DNA of 6,554 bases from Ardenticatenales bacterium. GTDB taxonomy: Bacteria; Chloroflexota; Anaerolineae; Promineifilales; UBA4811. The position numbers and the translations under genes are program-made. The stretch lies in the NCBI GenBank assembly GCA_013139935.1, contig WSZX01000208.1:1-6554 (forward strand), written 5' to 3'. The notes below the pieces were generated by a model. The model saw only the letters and a list, made by a program, of their open reading frames with translations. It was not told where the DNA came from and made no database searches. Below, piece by piece: positions 1-6,047 of the stretch. The first letter of the stretch is position 1. Each line of letters begins with the position of its first letter.

Positions 1-2
1 TG

Positions 3-254
3 CGAGAGTGGGCTCTTCCCACCATCGGCTCGGCCCTCCTGTGGACTGGGCGCGAGATCGTCCCTCGCCTGGCGTCGCTAGCACTGGACCTGCTGGACCG
101 GCGTTCCAAGTCATCAGCCAGCCGCGCGCTGCCCAGGCAACGCCCACAGGACTATGAACCGTCCCTGAGAATGGCACCAGGAACTGAAGAATGCGACCAG
201 GGACGCCGTCGTCGGAGATCGCAGCGTCGGCAACGTCATCGAAGGGACTCGTGA
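3..254 (+). CDS. Possible 3' end of an unknown protein, cut by the window edge
   Basis: This frame is open from the left edge to a TGA at 252-254 and gives about 83 residues with no visible start, so any gene begins outside the window. I do not recognise the product. The first 35 residues read like a hydrophobic or amphipathic segment (ALPTIGSALLWTG, then LASLALDLLDRR). The rest is polar and ends in an arginine-rich tail (GRRRRRSQRRQRHRR). Codon third positions look GC-rich at first. The frame stops 17 bases before the strong ribosome binding site of the DUF5320 gene, so it could be the preceding gene of the same locus. It could equally be chance, because GC-rich DNA carries long open frames and an antisense frame is also open here. 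Short basic proteins do occur beside DUF5320/NifX-like genes, but I cannot name a family. Confidence 0.35.
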   Translation, partial: REWALPTIGSALLWTGREIVPRLASLALDLLDRRSKSSASRALPRQRPQDYEPSLRMAPGTEECDQGRRRRRSQRRQRHRRDS

Positions 255-270
255 GCACGATGTTGACTGC

Positions 271-280
271 AAGGAGGTGA
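271..280 (+). promoter_or_regulatory. Strong Shine-Dalgarno of the DUF5320 gene
   Basis: AAGGAGGTGA is almost a full complement of the 16S rRNA 3' end and lies 5 bases before the ATG at 286. It fixes the start of the DUF5320 gene and suggests efficient translation. Confidence 0.85.
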
Positions 281-285
281 GATAG

Positions 286-588
286 ATGCCACGTAGAGAC
301 AGAACTGGACCCATGGGTATGGGCCCAATGACCGGCCGAGGATTTGGCCCTTGCGGCGAGATCGGGATGCCCAGGTACGCACCCCCGTTTCCCGGTTGGG
401 GCTCCTGGCGGCGAGGTGGCCCAGGTCGTGGCTGGCAGCACCGCTTCCACGTACCACCCATGCCGGGCCGCTTTGCTCCCAGCGTGTCCGGGGAGCAAGA
501 ACAAGATTGGCTCAAGGCCCAGGCGGCTGATATGGAGGAGGCACTCAAGCAGATCAGAGAGCGGCTCAACGAGTTGGAGCAAGACTAG
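286..588 (+). CDS. DUF5320 family protein
   Basis: This 100-residue protein opens with MPRRDRTGPMGMGPMTGRG, the hallmark Gly/Met/Pro-rich start of DUF5320 proteins. It continues with a Gly/Arg/Trp/Pro-rich low-complexity middle (about residues 20-68). It ends in a charged heptad-like helix at residues 72-99 (WLKAQAADMEEALKQIRERL and onward), a probable short coiled coil typical of the family. The only cysteine is C23, in GPCG. No signal peptide or membrane segment is visible, so it is probably cytoplasmic. The biochemical role of the family is unknown. It recurs next to NifX-like FeMo-cofactor-domain proteins and small Cys-rich proteins in anaerobes, as here, so a link to metal or iron-sulfur cofactor handling is an inference from context. 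The start is set by the Shine-Dalgarno sequence at 271-280. Length is normal for the family. Confidence 0.9.
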   Translation: MPRRDRTGPMGMGPMTGRGFGPCGEIGMPRYAPPFPGWGSWRRGGPGRGWQHRFHVPPMPGRFAPSVSGEQEQDWLKAQAADMEEALKQIRERLNELEQD

Positions 589-856
589 CTGCAGGGACCT
601 GCCAACCCGAAACCAATCGTGATGCCAGTTCGGTTGCCCTCCCGCAGACAGAGTGAACCCGTGTCGACCGTTCAACAGAGTTGGCACTGGGGCTTCCCAT
701 CTCCGATCACTCACCGGACAGACACATGAAAACCGAGTGCCTGACGCCCCGACCAGACGTGGGGATAGAGCTACAGAAACAGATCGGGCAGGGCTGGCAA
801 GCGATTGGGTGGGTTTCGACAAGTCATGATCGACTTGACTACGGATTGTGGACTGT
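589..856. other. Gene-poor spacer between DUF5320 and the NifX-like stump
   Basis: No convincing gene is seen here. The longest plus-strand frame (681-896, opening at a TTG, with an ATG at 726) has no Shine-Dalgarno sequence, no recognisable motif, and runs into the NifX-like stump in another frame. The only structure noted is the inverted repeat at 820-837. Together with 947-1048, this gives an unusually loose layout for a locus of very small genes and may represent decayed sequence. Confidence 0.5.
820..837. repeat. Perfect inverted repeat, possible operator
   Basis: CAAGTC, six spacer bases (ATGATC) and GACTTG form a perfect 6-6-6 dyad. The right arm overlaps a -35-like TTGACT at 835-840. 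The dyad ends 19 bases before the ATG of the NifX-like stump, where an operator of a dimeric regulator could sit. No good -10 element lies 16-18 bases downstream of TTGACT (the best is TATGCG at spacing 15), so the promoter reading is weak. A 6-base dyad can occur by chance. Confidence 0.3.
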
Positions 857-946
857 ATGCGTGTCGCCATATCAGCCAGTTCCAGCAACAAAATAGACGG
901 TGACGTCAGCGGTGTTTTTGGCCGCTGTTCCCACTGGTCTGTTTAG
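857..946 (+). pseudogene. 5' stump of a second NifX-like gene
   Basis: From the ATG at 857 the translation is MRVAISASSNKIDGDVSGVF followed by GRCSHWSV, then TAG at 944-946, giving 28 residues. This is the first beta strand and loop of the NifX/NifB-associated FeMo-cofactor domain (Nitro_FeMo-Co, PF02579). It aligns without gaps to the start of the intact neighbour (MKIVISTSTNSLDGPFDRRFGR), sharing I-S, S, N, D-G and F-G-R. A complete member needs roughly 100 or more residues, including a GAG...GGYGPNA region, and none of that is found in any frame up to the next gene. The most likely reading is a truncated paralogue whose 3' part was deleted. No strong ribosome binding site precedes it. The alternatives are a 28-residue peptide gene or a chance match. 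The pattern is specific enough that chance seems unlikely, but no profile search was run. Confidence 0.65.
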
Positions 947-1033
947 ATCAACCGCTGAGCCTTGAGGAGAGCGTTGACCGCGCAGCGAGAAGGGCGTGAC
1001 AATGATCGGGCCCGTTCAGTTCTTGACCATCGG

Positions 1034-1041
1034 AAGGAGGT
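1034..1041 (+). promoter_or_regulatory. Strong Shine-Dalgarno that selects a GTG start
   Basis: AAGGAGGT ends 7 bases before the GTG at 1049. This identifies GTG, rather than the TTG at 962, as the start of the zinc-ribbon miniprotein. Confidence 0.8.
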
Positions 1042-1048
1042 AAGGCCT

Positions 1049-1249
1049 GTGGGAAGAGGTGGAAACCGCGGCAGTGGCCAGGGCCGAGGTACTGGCCGGG
1101 GCACCGGTCGCATGGGTGGTGCCAAAGCGGCCGGCCCCGCGGGACACTGCGTCTGCCCCCAGTGTGGTCATCAAGTGGCACACACTCGCGGCAGACCGTG
1201 CTACAAGGTCACATGCCCCAAGTGCAACACGTCAATGACTCGTGACTAG
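1049..1249 (+). CDS. Gly/Arg-rich zinc-ribbon miniprotein of the NifX-like locus
   Basis: The product has 66 residues, starting at GTG behind a perfect Shine-Dalgarno sequence. Residues 1-32 are a Gly/Arg repeat-like tail (GRGTGRGTGRMGG) that resembles RGG-type nucleic-acid-binding or disordered segments. Residues 33-59 form a compact metal-binding module, HCVCPQCGHQVAHTRGRPCY followed by KVTCPKC. Its CPQC (C36, C39) and CPKC (C56, C59) pairs are the expected zinc-ribbon ligands. C34 and C51 are two extra cysteines, with H33, H41 and H45 nearby. Small proteins of this type (Gly-rich start, then CVCPxCG...PCYxxxCPKC) occur beside DUF5320 and NifX-like genes in anaerobes. Their function is not known to me. 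Six cysteines could bind zinc or an iron-sulfur cluster, but that is inference. An in-frame start at 962 would add an unrelated basic stretch and lacks a ribosome binding site. Confidence 0.85.
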   Translation: MGRGGNRGSGQGRGTGRGTGRMGGAKAAGPAGHCVCPQCGHQVAHTRGRPCYKVTCPKCNTSMTRD

Positions 1250-1401
1250 ACCGCCATCCAGAGAGCGATCAAGGGATTCGAGCGTGGGTCGTCCGGTGAT
1301 GCGTTGCTGAGAACGCCGGGCCGCCCAGCATCGAACCCGCGGGTACGATCAATGGCCCCACCAGCCTTTGGTGCTACGCTTGCAGGCACGGTCTGGAAGG
1401 A

Positions 1402-1803
1402 ATGGAAACAACAACAGCAAATCGAATGATGAAAATTGTGATCTCAACCTCAACCAACTCGCTTGATGGACCATTCGACCGCCGTTTCGGGCGGGCGCCG
1501 TTTCTTTCCATCATGAACACAGAGACCGGATCCTGGGAGGCATGCGCCAATCCTGGCATGGGCGCCGCCGGCGGCGCCGGTATGCTGGCGTCCCAGTTCG
1601 TCGTGGAACAGGACGTTCAAGCCGCCATCAGCGGCGGCTATGGGCCCAATGCCTATATGACGCTTTCGGCGGCCGACATCCAGATGTATCTGGCACCAGC
1701 CGGCAAAGAGCTGACCGGTCTTGAGGTACTGGACCTCTATCGTCAGGGAAAACTAGAGCAGGCAGCGTTTCCCACCGAGCCCGGACGTCGCGACAGTCAG
1801 TAG
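1402..1803 (+). CDS. NifX-like dinitrogenase FeMo-cofactor domain protein
   Basis: The 133-residue product (124 from the third Met) carries one Nitro_FeMo-Co domain (PF02579), the fold of NifX, NafY and the NifB C-terminus. Visible family features are MKIVIST at the first strand, D-G-x4-FGRAPF, NTETG, then GAGMLASQFV and AAISGGYGPNAYMTLSAADI, ending with GLEVLDLYRQGKL. Stand-alone members occur widely in organisms without nitrogenase and are thought to bind iron-sulfur or molybdenum-type clusters; the role here is not shown. No nif gene is in the window. The start is uncertain. ATG 1402 has GGAAGG only one base upstream, too close for normal use. Homology favours ATG 1426 or 1429, which have no Shine-Dalgarno sequence but an A/C-rich leader. 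The C-terminal PTEPGRRDSQ is a short unconserved tail. The spacer before it (1250-1401) shows no gene. Confidence 0.92.
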   Translation: METTTANRMMKIVISTSTNSLDGPFDRRFGRAPFLSIMNTETGSWEACANPGMGAAGGAGMLASQFVVEQDVQAAISGGYGPNAYMTLSAADIQMYLAPAGKELTGLEVLDLYRQGKLEQAAFPTEPGRRDSQ

Positions 1804-1809
1804 CCTTTC

Positions 1810-1835
1810 CGGGGATCGGCCTGAGGGGCTCCCCG
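1810..1835. terminator. GC-rich hairpin between convergent genes
   Basis: CGGGGA (1810-1815) pairs with TCCCCG (1830-1835). Inside, after a 3-base bulge, GCC (1819-1821) pairs with GGC (1827-1829) around a TGAGG loop. It lies 7 bases after the NifX-like stop and 47 bases beyond the nucleotidyltransferase stop, where a bidirectional terminator would be expected. Neither strand has a T-tract after the stem, so it is not a canonical intrinsic terminator. It may only protect 3' ends or assist factor-dependent termination. Confidence 0.3.
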
Positions 1836-1881
1836 CCAACCTGGTGAACGAACCGTAGAGAGAGTCACCGCGCCTGCCTGG

Positions 1882-4542
1882 TCACACGGCGCCCTGGTCT
1901 GCGTTCCCATTCGCGCGGCGCAGGTGGCCCCGCCGGCTCAGCAGCAGATCGAGGTAGGCCCGCTCCTCCTCCTCTGTGCTGATACGGCCATCCAACCTGG
2001 CGTACAATAGCTCATTCAGGAGCTCCTGGTACACCGGGCCTGGCGCCAATCCCAATAGGCGCAAGTCGTGACCGGTCATCGCGGTCGTGGTCTGCGCCCA
2101 CTGATCCACGTAGCGGTGAATCGATTCCCGCACCAGTGGATCCTCGCCGGCCACGTAAGCGACTAGTAGCACCCGCTTGGGATACGCCTCCAGAATCTGA
2201 AAGACAGCGCTCGGAGCCTGGGTATGGGAAAGTAACTGGAGCTTCTCCTTGAGCGCGTGTAGCAGGCGAATATGCTCGGAGGTGGGTCGACGCACCCGCA
2301 GCCGGCGTTCCACAGCCTCCACCTCCCCCAGGTCCATCCGAAAGGTTAGAAGGCCAAAGTGGGTGAACTCGATCAGATAGTCATCGACGCAAAGCCCCCA
2401 ATCCGAGGCGCCCAGCAAATCCCGCAGGCGCACAAAGCAGTTCTCGGTCCAGGCATCAAAGCTCAGCGCGGGATGGATCTGAGCAAGCACACCCAGCTCT
2501 GCCAGCCGCGCGAATCCCAATTCCGGCTTGGGCTCGCGCAGCAGTAGTTCCAGCTCGTGCCGAATTCGCTCGCCCGTGACCCGATCCAGCAAAGCGACCG
2601 AGTGGCAGAGCAATTCTTCGGTGCGAGGCTCAATGCGGAAACTCAGCCGCTGCTCGAAACGCACTGCGCGAAGAATCCGCGTTGGATCGTCAATGAAACT
2701 CAGGCTGTGAAGGACGCGAATCACCCCGGCTTGCAGATCACGCCTACCACCATAATAATCCAAAAGCTGCCCAAAACGGTCCGGATTCAACCGGATCGCC
2801 AGCGTATTGATGGTGAAATCCCGCCGGTGCAAATCAAGTTTGATGGAACCTTTTGCCACCTGGGGGAGAGCTGTCGGTCGGTCGTAGAATTCGGTTCGGG
2901 CAGCCACAAAATCCACAGATTGGGGGAGAGTCAGACACTCTTCTTCTTCGCCGGCGCCGAACTGATCCCAGAAGCGGTCGTCCAGCAGCCATTTGGCGGT
3001 GCCAAAGCGAGTATGGGTTCGCACCCGTCCGCCAAAAAGGCGGACCAGCTCCTCGCTGAGAGCGATTGCATCCCCTTCCACCACCACGTCCAGATCCACG
3101 TTGGCGTTGCCGAGCAAGAGGTCGCGCACGGGCCCGCCAACAAAATAGATCCGCAGGCCCATCTCTTGTGCCAAGTGGCCCGCCCTCCGCACCAGAGCCA
3201 GAATGGGTTGAGGAAGCATACGCTCCAGCACCGGGAGCAGTTGGTCCCGTTCAGAGAGGTCAGGCCGAGGCTGCCAGAGGCTAATGACATCAGTGCGAGT
3301 CACGATGCCGATGACCCGGCCGTCTTGAGGCGAAACTACCGGAATCTGCCCCCATCCTTTCTCCATCATCACGCTCTGCAGATGTGGAACCGAGTCATCC
3401 GGCCCGACACTCACATCGCCTGGGGACATGAACCGCTCCACTAATGCGTTGCCGAGCTTGTGCTGTAGTGCGTGGTCAATGTCGCGCCGGGTGAGTAGGC
3501 CGATGATCCGGTCGCCATCCACCACGGGATAGCCCTCGTACCCAAGCCGAAGCACCCGCTCGTGCGCCTGGTTGATGGTTGCATCGGGCGGTAGCATCTC
3601 CACACCATGAGACATGAGCTGCGCCACCGTCGCCAACGGCCGGATGAAACGCGGCAGCGTCTCAAGCAATTCCGCTCGCGCCGCCGACAGTTCCTTGTCT
3701 CTTATGATGGCCGCAGCAGCTCGGTCATGCCCTCCGCCCCCGAAATGGGCTGCAACCCGGCCCACGTCGATCGTATCGGTGGTACTGCGGGCCACCATCT
3801 GAATGTGCTGGTCGAGTTGGACCAGCAAGAAGAGAGCCTCCGGTTCAAACAGATCCCGCAGCTTGTGCGCCAGGGTGGAGATCTCTTCCACATAGTCTGG
3901 CGCGAATGCTATCGCCACCACAACGGACTGTCCATCGAATTGGTGGATCTCGGCCGCATCCTGCAACTGCAGAAACAGGGCTCGTTGCTCTGCGGAAAGG
4001 GGATGGTGGAGAAATCGAACCATGAGGCCGAGATCAGCCCGCTGGTCCAGCAACCAGGCGGCGCAGCGTACATCGCGGGCTGTGGTGGCACCGTAGGTGA
4101 GCGAACCCGTGTCTTCGTAGATCCCCAACAGCAACAGCGTCGCCTCGATAGGGGTCAACCGTATCCCATGCTCCGGAAAGCGCTCTGCCAGCAGAGTCGT
4201 CGTGGCACCAATGGGATCACCTTCCACCGACCAGGTAGGGTCGGTGTCATCGGCCAAAGGGTGATGATCGATCACTTGGACCTGGGGATTCCGGCACATT
4301 CCCCTCAAGGTGGTGAGCCCCTGAGTATCTACCAGAATGACCCGGTCGATGCGGCCGCGGCGCGGCAGGTCTTCAGGCTGTGTGAAGGGCAGTGCATCCC
4401 AGTATAGCGTGACGAAATGGCGCACATTGCGGTTGACCTTGCGCGGGAGCACAGGCGTGGCGGCTGGATTGAGCCTTTTAGCCGCCAGCAAGGAGGCAAT
4501 AGCATCGAAATCGGCGTTTTCGTGGGTCAGGATGACTTGCAT
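1882..4542 (-). CDS. DHH-CBS-fused tRNA nucleotidyltransferase (A-adding type)
   Basis: This 886-residue enzyme combines three modules. Residues 1-300 are a DHH/DHHA1 phosphoesterase: HENADFD (H7, D11, D13), VDT (D72), DHH (92-94), EDTG (D144) and FGGGGH (267-272), all ligand positions retained. Residues 305-425 are two CBS domains, usually adenosine-nucleotide sensors. Residues 450-886 are a class II nucleotidyltransferase: VGGPVRD (468-474), metal-binding D483 and D485, RRDFTIN (573-579), DDPTRILRAVRF (618-629, equivalent to the EDxxR nucleotide-selecting motif), and the C-terminal LAPGPVYQELL...LDGRIS. The long DHH-CBS form matches the A-adding enzyme of Aquifex, which finishes CCA ends with a separate CC-adding enzyme. 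Whether this protein adds A, CCA or poly(A) cannot be settled here. Homology fixes the start (MQVILTHENAD), yet no Shine-Dalgarno sequence precedes it. It follows purB by 59 bases, probably as one transcript. Confidence 0.93.
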   Translation of the reverse strand: MQVILTHENADFDAIASLLAAKRLNPAATPVLPRKVNRNVRHFVTLYWDALPFTQPEDLPRRGRIDRVILVDTQGLTTLRGMCRNPQVQVIDHHPLADDTDPTWSVEGDPIGATTTLLAERFPEHGIRLTPIEATLLLLGIYEDTGSLTYGATTARDVRCAAWLLDQRADLGLMVRFLHHPLSAEQRALFLQLQDAAEIHQFDGQSVVVAIAFAPDYVEEISTLAHKLRDLFEPEALFLLVQLDQHIQMVARSTTDTIDVGRVAAHFGGGGHDRAAAAIIRDKELSAARAELLETLPRFIRPLATVAQLMSHGVEMLPPDATINQAHERVLRLGYEGYPVVDGDRIIGLLTRRDIDHALQHKLGNALVERFMSPGDVSVGPDDSVPHLQSVMMEKGWGQIPVVSPQDGRVIGIVTRTDVISLWQPRPDLSERDQLLPVLERMLPQPILALVRRAGHLAQEMGLRIYFVGGPVRDLLLGNANVDLDVVVEGDAIALSEELVRLFGGRVRTHTRFGTAKWLLDDRFWDQFGAGEEEECLTLPQSVDFVAARTEFYDRPTALPQVAKGSIKLDLHRRDFTINTLAIRLNPDRFGQLLDYYGGRRDLQAGVIRVLHSLSFIDDPTRILRAVRFEQRLSFRIEPRTEELLCHSVALLDRVTGERIRHELELLLREPKPELGFARLAELGVLAQIHPALSFDAWTENCFVRLRDLLGASDWGLCVDDYLIEFTHFGLLTFRMDLGEVEAVERRLRVRRPTSEHIRLLHALKEKLQLLSHTQAPSAVFQILEAYPKRVLLVAYVAGEDPLVRESIHRYVDQWAQTTTAMTGHDLRLLGLAPGPVYQELLNELLYARLDGRISTEEEERAYLDLLLSRRGHLRRANGNADQGAV

Positions 4543-4601
4543 GAGACTGTTGCCAGAGTAACGGCAGTCGGATCCACGCGGCCCGGGTCACCATCCATCG
4601 C

Positions 4602-6011
4602 TCATGATATCCCGGTTTCCCTACGGATTCGCGCCGCCAGCGCTCTAGCCCGCAATGGCGCATCGCCGACATGGCCGGTCGCATCCATCAGTTCCAACAC
4701 TCGTGCTTCCGATATGAATCGCGTGACTGCAGGGTCGGAAGCCAGCAGTTGGGGCAACGGGTTTGGCTCGCCGGCCGCCAGTGCCGTCCAGGCCGCCATA
4801 CAATGCCCCCGAATCAACTCGTGCATCACCTGGCGATCAGCTCCCGCGCGGACCAGCTCCATCATGACTGGCTCGGTGGCGGCAAAGGCACCATAGGCTT
4901 CCAGGTTACGCGCCACGGCCACCTCGTTGACCTGCAAGGAGCGCACCACCCGATCAGCTCGGCTCAGCAGCTCATCGGTCGCCAAGAACGCCTCTGGCAG
5001 GATCACGCGCCGGTTGGCCGAATCATCCAGCGTGCGCTCCAGCAGCGAATGGGCAGCGTTGTCCCAGGCAACACGGGGCAAGGCGGCGACGAAGCGGGCC
5101 AAACTATCCATGTTCTCCGCATTGATCGGATTGCGCTTGAACGGCATGGCAGAGGAGCCAACCTGCGCGGATCCAAAGGGCTCGGACCACTCACCAAGCG
5201 GCGGAGACTGGAGCAGCCGCAAGTCAAAAGCAAACCTGTACAGACTGCCCGCCAGCCCGGCCAGGGCATTCAGCACCAGCCAATCCTGCTTCCGCGGGTA
5301 CGTCTGCGTTGTCACCGCAAACGACTGCAGGTCGAGGGTCGCCATCACCCGCGATTCCAGTTCGGCCGGGGTGATCCCGGATCCAGCCAGCAGTTGCGCA
5401 AAGGATGCTGACGTACCCACTGCCCCCTTGAGACCCTTGCCCCGGATCCCGTTCCGAACATCGCGCAATTGGGCTTGGTCCATCATCAGGTCCTGTCCAT
5501 ACTGCGCCATCCGGTAGCCCAATGTGGTGGGCTCAGCCGGTTGGAGATGGGTCCAGCCGATGGCAGGAGTCTCTGCCCAGCGTTCGATCTGCTGCGCAAT
5601 GCCCTCCTGCACGGCTGCCAGGCGCACCAAGACAAGGTCCAGCGACCCGCGCAGCCGCAAGGCATCGACATTGTCCTCCACATCCGTGCTGGTCGCCCCG
5701 AGATGTATGATTCCCCCGCCAACGGGACATTGGCCGGCGAAGACGCGTATCTCGGCCATCAGGTCGTGATGGATCTCGGCCTCAACATCATGGGCGAGGG
5801 CAATATCCACCTGGTCAGCGTGAGCATTCAGGTCGGCCACCTGATCCGAACTCACCAGGCCGGCCGTCTGCTGCGCCTCGGCCAGCGCTACCCAGATGCG
5901 CCTCCACAAGCGCCGCTTATGTACCTCGGACCAGATGGCACGCATCTCGGTCGTCCCATAGCGCCAAGTGAACGGCGTCAGAAACGTATCATGCGTGAAA
6001 TGGTTACTCAT
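4602..6011 (-). CDS. purB: Adenylosuccinate lyase
   Basis: The 469-residue enzyme belongs to the fumarase/aspartase superfamily. It cleaves SAICAR to AICAR and adenylosuccinate to AMP, releasing fumarate, in cytoplasmic purine synthesis; the family forms tetramers. Visible motifs are EIHHDLMAE (79-87), GATSTDVEDN (105-114), TH155LQPAEPTT with the catalytic-histidine position, GKGLKGAVGT (191-200), and the signature loop GSSAMPFKRNP (285-295) with the catalytic serine. F291 stands where many bacterial enzymes have His and human has Tyr. The C-terminal ADSL_C region ends near residue 460. Length is normal. I chose ATG 6011 (MSNHFTHDTFLTPFTWRYG), where family similarity begins; the in-frame start at 6080 adds 23 unconserved residues. 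No properly spaced Shine-Dalgarno sequence exists: GGTGAC directly abuts the ATG. See the promoter entry for a possible leaderless transcript. The nucleotidyltransferase gene follows after 59 bases. Confidence 0.95.
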   Translation of the reverse strand: MSNHFTHDTFLTPFTWRYGTTEMRAIWSEVHKRRLWRRIWVALAEAQQTAGLVSSDQVADLNAHADQVDIALAHDVEAEIHHDLMAEIRVFAGQCPVGGGIIHLGATSTDVEDNVDALRLRGSLDLVLVRLAAVQEGIAQQIERWAETPAIGWTHLQPAEPTTLGYRMAQYGQDLMMDQAQLRDVRNGIRGKGLKGAVGTSASFAQLLAGSGITPAELESRVMATLDLQSFAVTTQTYPRKQDWLVLNALAGLAGSLYRFAFDLRLLQSPPLGEWSEPFGSAQVGSSAMPFKRNPINAENMDSLARFVAALPRVAWDNAAHSLLERTLDDSANRRVILPEAFLATDELLSRADRVVRSLQVNEVAVARNLEAYGAFAATEPVMMELVRAGADRQVMHELIRGHCMAAWTALAAGEPNPLPQLLASDPAVTRFISEARVLELMDATGHVGDAPLRARALAARIRRETGIS

Positions 6012-6017
6012 GTCACC

Positions 6018-6047
6018 AGTATAGCACCCGCACCGACTCTTTGCCAG
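6018..6047 (-). promoter_or_regulatory. Candidate promoter giving leaderless purB mRNA
   Basis: On the minus strand, TATACT (6018-6023, 5 of 6 matches to TATAAT) lies 18 bases after CTGGCA (6042-6047, 4 of 6 to TTGACA). Only six bases (GGTGAC) separate TATACT from the purB ATG at 6011, so the expected transcription start is at or next to the A of ATG. That fits the absence of a Shine-Dalgarno sequence. It is a sequence match only; a chance hexamer or an nrdJ-purB cotranscript remains possible. Confidence 0.45.

Noticed and set aside
114..569. Minus-strand 151-residue open frame
   Set aside because: It is antisense to DUF5320, whose family signature and Shine-Dalgarno sequence are clear. The Ser/Pro/Cys-rich product matches nothing.
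681..896. Plus-strand 71-residue frame from a TTG, or 57 residues from the ATG at 726
   Set aside because: It has no ribosome binding site and no recognisable motif, and it overlaps the NifX-like stump out of frame.
947..999. Frame reading DQPLSLEESVDRAARRA as a possible shifted C-terminus of the broken NifX-like gene
   Set aside because: It lacks any FeMo-cofactor domain motif, so I could not support a frameshift join. Deletion of the 3' part is simpler.
962..1048. Upstream in-frame extension of the zinc-ribbon miniprotein
   Set aside because: The TTG start lacks a Shine-Dalgarno sequence, and the added residues are unlike the family. GTG 1049 has a perfect site.
1325..1355. GGGTTCGAT on the minus strand, resembling a tRNA T-loop
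   Set aside because: The flanking bases do not form a 5-bp T stem, and no acceptor, D or anticodon arm could be drawn.
1250..1429. Open frame continuing past the miniprotein TAG, suggesting readthrough
   Set aside because: It is about 59 codons with no motif, no start with a ribosome binding site, and no readthrough context. Chance openness in GC-rich DNA is enough.
2557..3444. Plus-strand 295-residue open frame
   Set aside because: It lies fully antisense to the well-supported nucleotidyltransferase gene, has no recognisable motif, and has low-complexity His/Gln/Pro-rich content typical of GC-rich antisense frames.
3607..4407. Plus-strand 266-residue open frame
   Set aside because: It is antisense to the DHH and first-CBS coding region, with no domain motifs and no ribosome binding site.
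4671..5411. Plus-strand frames opposite purB (also 4927-5517 and 5469-6050)
   Set aside because: They mirror the purB reading frame, whose motifs are unambiguous. Their products are Arg/Gln/His-rich with no family features.
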